Source: CS3-C152 sp964347025 (GTDB lineage: Archaea > Aenigmatarchaeota > Aenigmatarchaeia > QMZP01 > QMZT01). From it: a stretch of 54,662 nucleotides of DNA. The stretch lies in NCBI GenBank assembly GCA_964347025.1, contig CAYFWU010000005.1:1-54662 (forward strand), written 5' to 3'. Positions 49,955 to 54,662 of the stretch are shown piece after piece (the stretch's first letter is position 1; each line of letters starts with the position of its first letter). Below the pieces are notes generated by a model. That model did no database searches and was not told the DNA's origin. It was given only the letters and a program-made list of their open reading frames with translations. The position numbers were made by a program, and so were the translations under genes.

Positions 49955-50164
49955 ATGGGTGATTTAATGGAATGTCCAAACAGAGATAAAAACCTGGAAG
50001 AATGCACGTGTTCGTATCCAGGATGCAAAAGAAAAGGGATGTGCTGCGAGTGCATACGCCACCACAGGGAAGCCGGAGAGATGCCAGGGTGTTTGTTCCC
50101 TCCGGAAGCGGAGAAGACGTTCGATAGGTCTGTTCGGAAATTCGTTGAGGTAATGGGTAGATAG
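49955..50164 (+). CDS. Small Cys-rich DUF6485-like protein
   Basis: 69 aa. MECPNRDKNLEECTCSYPGC, GMCCECIRHHREAGEMPGC and the C-terminal EKTFDRSVRKF match the DUF6485 family of tiny proteins, with several cysteines that could bind a metal. The start may be the ATG at 49955 or the one at 49967 (MECPNRDK). GGGTGAT (49957-49963) lies just before the latter, and an AT box (about 49928-49938) would suit the former. Function unknown. Confidence 0.8.
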   Translation: MGDLMECPNRDKNLEECTCSYPGCKRKGMCCECIRHHREAGEMPGCLFPPEAEKTFDRSVRKFVEVMGR

Positions 50165-50219
50165 GAAGTTATATATTACCAATAATTAATTATTAGGAAT
50201 AAATTCACTGAGGGTTTTT

Positions 50220-52886
50220 ATGAAAATCGGAAATACGCTCTTCATCATCATCTTTATACTACTGGTGTCTTTCTCAGGAATCATTAACATATTCGGCGAC
50301 TGGTTCTGGTTTTCTAGCCTCGGGTATGACCAGGTTTTCCTTAAAATGCTGCTAACGAGTGTAACGCTGGGAGTTATATTCGGCCTGTCCTTCTTCATTT
50401 TCGCTTTTATTAACATAAAGGCTGCAAAGAGATTTTCAGTGAGAAAATCCGAAAGGGGGAAAGCGAAAGGGATGGAAAAAATACTCATCCTCCTGGCAGG
50501 TCTTTTCGCTATTATGCTGGGGATCACCTTCTCCAACTGGGAGGTTTTCCTCAAGTTCCTGAACCCAAGCGTTTTCGGTATAGCGGATCCGGTTTTCGGT
50601 ATGGATATCGCCTTCTACGTATTTACACTGCCGTTCTATTCGTATATAGCAGGATTCTTTGTGGTGATGTTCTTGCTTACAACCATCCTGACTTTAATGG
50701 CCTACCTGTTTTTCTCTAAATCATTCAAACTGGAAAGGAGAATTGAGGAGGATGTGGAAGTTGTTGGAGGTTTAGGGTATACGATGGACTGGGTGAAGGT
50801 CATAAAGAAATCAACCCCTCACGTCAGCTTCTTGCTTGCGTTACTGTTTTTTGTGTTTTCCTTTGTTCTTTACCTGGCAAGGTATGCCCTTCTACTTTCC
50901 GGAACTGGGGTTGTGTTTGGAGCAGGGTATACGGACTTGGCGGTTACGTTACCGCTGATAAGCATACTTTCCTTCCTGTCTGTGGTAGTTGGTTTGCTTT
51001 TCTTATTGAACATCAAGAGAAATAAGTGGAGAACCCCTCTGCTCGGGTTGGGAGCACTTGTAGGAGTAGCGATAGTGGGAGGGGTTGCCGTGGGAGTTAC
51101 ACAGGCCTTCATTGTCGCACCTAATGAGTTCAATTTCGAACAACCCTACATAGAGAGGAACATCGAGAACACCCTTAATGCTTACAATCTGGGAGGAGTA
51201 TCGGAGAAAATCTTCCCTATCTCCTATGATCTCACCATGGACGACATTGACAAAAACAAGGAAACCATAGGGAACATACGTTTATGGGATTGGAGACCGC
51301 TTATCCAGACGTACAATCAGCTCCAGCTCTTCCGGACTTATTATCAGTTCTGGGATGTTGATATAGACAGATACAATCTCGATGGCCAATACAAGCAGGT
51401 TATGATCTCTGCAAGGGGGATGAATACCCGAAACCTCCCTGAAAACGCCCAAACCTGGGTGAACACACATCTGGTTTACACCCACGGATACGGGGCTGTA
51501 ATGAATCCTGTGGATAAGGTTTCAGAGGAAGGACTCCCTGAATTCTATGCAAAAGATATTCCACCCACATCCGATTATCTCATTATAGAAAGGCCTGAGA
51601 TATATTATGGTGAGGGGAATTCGGAATATGTGGTTGTTAAGACGACAACAGATGAGCTTGATTATCCAAGTGGGGACAAAAACATATACACCTCTTACGA
51701 AGGGACTGGAGGAGTTACGTTATCCGATATGTTCAAAAGACTTGTTTATGCCGTAAAATTCGGTTCGATAGAACTCTTCTTTTCCACTTCCTTTACACCA
51801 GAGAGCAAGATCCTTCTCTACAGGGACATAAAGGAGAGGGTCACGGGGATTGCTCCCTTCCTTGTTTACGACAGGGATCCTTACATCGTGGCCTCCGGAG
51901 GAAGGCTCTACTGGATAATTGATGCTTATACGATAACGAACGCATACCCCTATTCCGAGCCCATAGATGCGGGAATAATATTCAACTACATAAGGAATTC
52001 CGTGAAGGTCGTGGTGGATGCATACAACGGGGATACGAAGTTCTATGTGATTGATAGCGCAGACCCGCTGGTTCAGACCTACATGAAAATGTTCCCTGAT
52101 CTCTTCCTAGACTTCTCTCAGATGCCCGAAGACCTTCGAAACCATATCCGTTACCCCGAGGACCTCTTCAGGATCCAGGCCGAACTCTATTCCATATATC
52201 ACATGAAAGACCCGGCTGTCTTCTACAGCAAGGAGGATGCATGGGTCATTCCTGACGAGATTTACAGGGGCGGTCGCCAGGAAATGCAGCCCTATTACAT
52301 AATAATGAAGCTTCCCGAGAAGGAGAAGGAGGAGTTCATTCTGATGATCCCGTTCACACCGAAGAACAAGGAAAATCTTATCGCCTGGATGGCTGCAAGG
52401 TGTGATTCCCCTGGCTACGGACAGCTCGTTGTCTATCAGTTCTCCAAACAGGTCCTTACATACGGGCCCATGCAGATAGAGGCGAGGATAGACCAGGACA
52501 CGGAGATTTCGCAAAAGATTACGCTATGGTCGCAGGCAGGTTCATCCGTTATCAGGGGTAATACGCTTGTCATCCCGATAGAAGATTCCATAATGTATAT
52601 AGAGCCCCTGTATCTGGAAGCAACAGAGAAGGGAACACTCCCCCAGCTCAAAAGGGTTATTCTCGCATACGGAAACCAGGTAACCATGCAGGAAACGCTT
52701 GATCAGGCAATCTCCGAGATCTTCGGTGTCTCGAAACCCTCGGAACCTGGCGTTACGCCTGAAACACCCGAAGAGAAACTTGCGAGAATTTCCGATCTTT
52801 ACGAGAAAGCGCAGGAAGCCCTGAAGGCAGGGGACCTGAAGGCGTACGCAGATTACATTGACCAGATAGGGGAATTGGTTTCTTAA
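50220..52886 (+). CDS. UPF0182 (COG1615) large membrane protein
   Basis: 888 aa. About seven transmembrane helices occupy the first ~310 residues (LFIIIFILLVSFSGI, GDWFWFSSLGYDQVFLKM, FIFAFINIKAA and on), followed by a large extracellular domain to ~860 with recurrent landmarks (YIERNIENTLNAYNL, WDWRPLIQTYNQLQLF, VDAYNGDTKFYVID, YPEDLFRIQAELYSIYHMKD). This is the UPF0182 pattern, found in many prokaryotes. The biochemical role is not known. It starts 55 bp after the DUF6485-like gene. Its last 4 bp overlap the convergent winged-helix gene. Confidence 0.9.
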   Translation: MKIGNTLFIIIFILLVSFSGIINIFGDWFWFSSLGYDQVFLKMLLTSVTLGVIFGLSFFIFAFINIKAAKRFSVRKSERGKAKGMEKILILLAGLFAIMLGITFSNWEVFLKFLNPSVFGIADPVFGMDIAFYVFTLPFYSYIAGFFVVMFLLTTILTLMAYLFFSKSFKLERRIEEDVEVVGGLGYTMDWVKVIKKSTPHVSFLLALLFFVFSFVLYLARYALLLSGTGVVFGAGYTDLAVTLPLISILSFLSVVVGLLFLLNIKRNKWRTPLLGLGALVGVAIVGGVAVGVTQAFIVAPNEFNFEQPYIERNIENTLNAYNLGGVSEKIFPISYDLTMDDIDKNKETIGNIRLWDWRPLIQTYNQLQLFRTYYQFWDVDIDRYNLDGQYKQVMISARGMNTRNLPENAQTWVNTHLVYTHGYGAVMNPVDKVSEEGLPEFYAKDIPPTSDYLIIERPEIYYGEGNSEYVVVKTTTDELDYPSGDKNIYTSYEGTGGVTLSDMFKRLVYAVKFGSIELFFSTSFTPESKILLYRDIKERVTGIAPFLVYDRDPYIVASGGRLYWIIDAYTITNAYPYSEPIDAGIIFNYIRNSVKVVVDAYNGDTKFYVIDSADPLVQTYMKMFPDLFLDFSQMPEDLRNHIRYPEDLFRIQAELYSIYHMKDPAVFYSKEDAWVIPDEIYRGGRQEMQPYYIIMKLPEKEKEEFILMIPFTPKNKENLIAWMAARCDSPGYGQLVVYQFSKQVLTYGPMQIEARIDQDTEISQKITLWSQAGSSVIRGNTLVIPIEDSIMYIEPLYLEATEKGTLPQLKRVILAYGNQVTMQETLDQAISEIFGVSKPSEPGVTPETPEEKLARISDLYEKAQEALKAGDLKAYADYIDQIGELVS

Positions 52887-53737
52887 TTCTTTCGTTTTTT
52901 GAAGTATTTCAGAGTGTCTTCTCTTATCTGGTCCGCGATTTTCGGATTTTTGAATATTACCACATTTATCTCTGCTCTTTTTTCAAGTATGCAGGAAAGC
53001 AATTCGTCCAGACTGACCTCTTCTACATTTTTGATTTTTTTGTATAAATCGTCTATTTTATCTCTGATTTCCTTTGCGAAAAATACCTGCATTACGTAAT
53101 CACCCACGACAATGGTATCGTAATCATTGGAAAAGTTCACGCCAGTTTTTACCTTTTTCCCTACCTTTCTGAAAAATTCAGCAAACCAACGATCCAAGGG
53201 AGTATCGTGCTTGCATAGGGAGTGAAATTTGTATTTGGAAAAGAAATCTTTCATGTTTTTGTATACTTTATCTGAAAACCCTACCAGCGGATAGATGTGA
53301 TAAAAGTTACAAACCCCAATTTTATTCTCTTGTTTTGGATACTGTACAACAAACACCGGGACACAAAATTCAGCGAATTCTTTTAGTGTATCAAAGGAAA
53401 GGCTTACAAAATCCCTTTTTATCAAGTCCTCCACACGTTGCCTCTGTCCAGTTTTATATCTTGTCTTAATTGTGCTTCCAAATTTTTCAATTTTATTTAT
53501 CCATTCCTCGCTTAACTGGTATCTATTTCCTTCTCTGATCAGAACATCTTTATCAAGAAGCTGCTTAAGCGTTTTGTGGACTGCTTGGTATGTAACGTCA
53601 AAGTTGTATTCCTTCTTGATCTTGTTGTATATTTTTCTGGCGCTCAAAGGCCAGGTATGGGTTAGAATATTTATAACTAAATCCTTCGTGGTCATTTCTT
53701 TCTCATTCATCCTGGGCAAGACTAACTCTATACCCAT
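52883..53737 (-). CDS. Winged-helix protein with a large unrecognised C-terminal domain
   Basis: 284 aa. Residues ~15-85 form a winged helix (LVINILTHTWPLSARKIYNK, FDVTYQAVHKTLKQLLDKDV, LIREGNRYQLSEEWINK). The remaining ~190 residues form an alpha/beta domain (VPVFVVQYPKQ, IGVCNFYHIYPLVGFSDKVY, VKTGVNFSNDYDTIVVGDYV, EINVVIFKNPKIADQIREDT) that I do not recognise; it could sense a ligand or act on a substrate. The ATG at 53737 is supported by a TTTAAAAAAC box about 26 bp upstream. It is divergent from a set of three small unknown genes. Confidence 0.7.
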   Translation of the reverse strand: MGIELVLPRMNEKEMTTKDLVINILTHTWPLSARKIYNKIKKEYNFDVTYQAVHKTLKQLLDKDVLIREGNRYQLSEEWINKIEKFGSTIKTRYKTGQRQRVEDLIKRDFVSLSFDTLKEFAEFCVPVFVVQYPKQENKIGVCNFYHIYPLVGFSDKVYKNMKDFFSKYKFHSLCKHDTPLDRWFAEFFRKVGKKVKTGVNFSNDYDTIVVGDYVMQVFFAKEIRDKIDDLYKKIKNVEEVSLDELLSCILEKRAEINVVIFKNPKIADQIREDTLKYFKKRKN

Positions 53738-53828
53738 GTTTGAATGTTTTCAGGAGGTTTTTTAAACCTTTTGGTTGATTTTTTCTAAACCAAAGGTATT
53801 TCCGACGAATTTTCAAGGTTTTAATTGG
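53738..53828. promoter_or_regulatory. Divergent promoter with repeated AACC(N)GGT motif
   Basis: AACCTTTTGGTT (53765-53776) and AACCAAAGGT (53788-53797) are two related, partly palindromic sites 23 bp apart. The first overlaps the TTTAAAAAAC box serving the winged-helix gene at 53737; the second lies about 32 bp before the ATG at 53829. They suit an operator controlling both directions. Confidence 0.45.
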
Positions 53829-53966
53829 ATGGAGGATCTGAATGTAGATGAATTAGAAAAAGAACTTTTCGAGGATTCTGAAGTAGGGGAGAATGCATAT
53901 ACCGATATAATTATGTTGTCTTTGTTTCTGGAATCAAAAAGGAGGATGATTAAGGAGGTGAAATGA
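53829..53966 (+). CDS. Small acidic hypothetical protein
   Basis: 45 aa (MEDLNVDELEKELFEDSEVG and a helical end), acidic in the first half and helical. Not recognised. It starts a tight set: the next ATG begins right after its TGA, with GGAGGTGA inside its own 3' end as the Shine-Dalgarno site. An in-frame ATG further upstream (53775) is less likely, as it would read through the operator region. Confidence 0.6.
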   Translation: MEDLNVDELEKELFEDSEVGENAYTDIIMLSLFLESKRRMIKEVK

Positions 53967-54218
53967 ATGGTAGGATATTATATCTATTTGCAGAGAGATG
54001 AAAATCTTCCAGGCAAGCCAAGGGCAAGAAACAGGCCAGGAGCCAAAATTATGGCGGACGATTACAGATACAAGGGTCTTGATATTGAGTATATAGACAC
54101 CCACACAAAGCAGGTACGCAAAGTTTCTTCTCTAGACGTTCACAGTATTGAAAGAGGGAACTGGAGTCCGATCAATCTTCTCACTGATCTGACTGAGGTA
54201 AAATTCAGAAAAAAATAA
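53967..54218 (+). CDS. Small hypothetical protein in a tight set
   Basis: 83 aa, beta-rich and basic (YYIYLQRDENLPGKPRARNR, YRYKGLDIEYIDTHTKQVRK). Not recognised. A strong GGAGGTGA lies about 7 nt before the ATG, which directly follows the previous stop. No membrane segment. Confidence 0.7.
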   Translation: MVGYYIYLQRDENLPGKPRARNRPGAKIMADDYRYKGLDIEYIDTHTKQVRKVSSLDVHSIERGNWSPINLLTDLTEVKFRKK

Positions 54219-54231
54219 GGAGGGAATTAAT

Positions 54232-54435
54232 ATGAGTGACAGATCCGAATACAGGAGAAGAACCTTGAATATGGGAACATACTACAGCGCCCATAAAGAT
54301 AACTCTGCAGCAGCCGGTTGCATTGCAGCGGCGATAGCCATAGAACTTGCAGCTCCCGGAACTTTTTTTGATGAGCAGTGTGAAGACTTTAAAGCCAGGA
54401 CAGGGTACGATGCTTTGGTTAAAGAAAAAAAATAG
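54232..54435 (+). CDS. Small hypothetical protein in a tight set
   Basis: 67 aa, with a Ser/Arg-rich start and an Ala-rich helix (AAAGCIAAAIAIELAA) that could lie in or on a membrane, then a charged tail (ALVKEKK). Not recognised. Strong Shine-Dalgarno site AAGGAGGG about 8 nt before the ATG. Third gene of the set begun at 53829, after a 13-bp gap. Confidence 0.65.
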   Translation: MSDRSEYRRRTLNMGTYYSAHKDNSAAAGCIAAAIAIELAAPGTFFDEQCEDFKARTGYDALVKEKK

Positions 54436-54483
54436 TAGATGAAAGAGGATGACTTTTAAAAACTTTCCCGCCAAAATCTAAAC

Positions 54484-54662
54484 ATGGTTTCAATTACTCT
54501 CGATAAGACTAGCACGATCTACTACCACCGGCATCCTGAAATACAGAAATTAAGGAAGCTCGAGGAAAAGGGCAAGGTAAAACTCTATCATTTTATAAAC
54601 ATGGACAAGGATCTCGAGGCCCTGAGCAAACAAGAAATGATGATGTACGCAAAACTGAGGGC
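54484..54662 (+). CDS. Partial unknown protein, cut by the window edge
   Basis: At least 59 codons, open at the right edge. It begins MVSITLDKTSTIYYHRHPEI and continues charged and helical (KLRKLEEKGKVKLYHF). A CTTTTAAAAA box (about 54453-54462) lies about 26 bp before the ATG, so it is leaderless and separate from the preceding set. No family recognised. Confidence 0.65.
   Translation, partial: MVSITLDKTSTIYYHRHPEIQKLRKLEEKGKVKLYHFINMDKDLEALSKQEMMMYAKLR

Noticed and set aside
1..54662. CRISPR array, rRNA, tRNA or insertion sequence
   Set aside because: No regularly spaced short repeats, conserved RNA sequence, clover-leaf or transposase was recognised. The direct repeats seen lie inside coding modules.

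Overview
The window is archaeal chromosomal DNA, probably from an uncultivated lineage known from a draft or metagenome assembly; a 100-N scaffold gap lies at 33925-34024. Archaeal markers are TBP (10158), aIF2-gamma (21586), a histone (20405), a GGGP-synthase homologue (18320), HerA (46767), Rad50 (24237), a XerA-like recombinase (49091) and an inositol-phosphate / CDP-alcohol lipid operon (5826-7738). Most genes start leaderless, with an AT-rich TATA box about 26 bp before the start codon. A minority use a strong Shine-Dalgarno site of the GGAGGTGAT type. The exact phylum cannot be fixed by reading; a DPANN or other deep euryarchaeal group is possible. No rRNA, tRNA, CRISPR array or insertion sequence was recognised.

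Layout. 1-5.3 kb: a disulfide-patterned surface protein, a PHP-domain hydrolase, two tandem cis-prenyltransferases and an OB-fold/winged-helix protein. 5.3-10.1 kb: inositol-1-phosphate synthase plus a CDP-alcohol phosphotransferase facing a PadR regulator, a membrane-tethered ArsR-type regulator with a palindromic operator, and a methyltransferase coupled to a 48-aa membrane protein. 10.1-24 kb: information and metabolic genes, including TBP, a HisB-fold protein without its metal ligands, aldehyde dehydrogenase, an FNR-like flavoprotein, a DNA-methylase-like protein, a DUF460-like RNase-H-fold protein, HAD phosphatase, a divergent GGGP-synthase homologue, an NAD-dependent epimerase, a 47-aa zinc ribbon, histone, aIF2-gamma, cytidine deaminase and a membrane-anchored gluzincin. 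24.2-26.2 kb: rad50.

26.2-46.1 kb is the most striking region: ten consecutive plus-strand genes, nine of which encode exported or membrane-anchored cohesin or dockerin proteins or a cysteine-rich PKD surface protein likely associated with them (the N-gap splits one gene). Four large secreted proteins end in dockerin modules: an SGNH-like/beta-helix protein, a double beta-helix protein, a LamG/beta-helix protein and a LamG/metallophosphoesterase protein. Two secreted adaptors carry both a cohesin and a dockerin. Two further cohesins are tethered by an N-terminal transmembrane helix. A large type I membrane protein with cysteine-rich repeats, a PKD domain and a cytoplasmic helical module closes the run. 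Together they look like a self-contained archaeal analogue of a cellulosome: anchored cohesin receptors, adaptor scaffoldins and dockerin-bearing enzymes or binders.

46.1-50.2 kb: herA-nnrE on the minus strand, then AT-rich DNA flanking a small winged-helix gene and a XerA recombinase that consists of the catalytic domain only, preceded by a 28-bp dif-like 11-6-11 inverted repeat. 50.2-52.9 kb: a UPF0182 membrane protein. 52.9-54.7 kb: an unfamiliar winged-helix protein divergent from a tight set of three small unknown genes, followed by a fourth ORF cut by the window edge.
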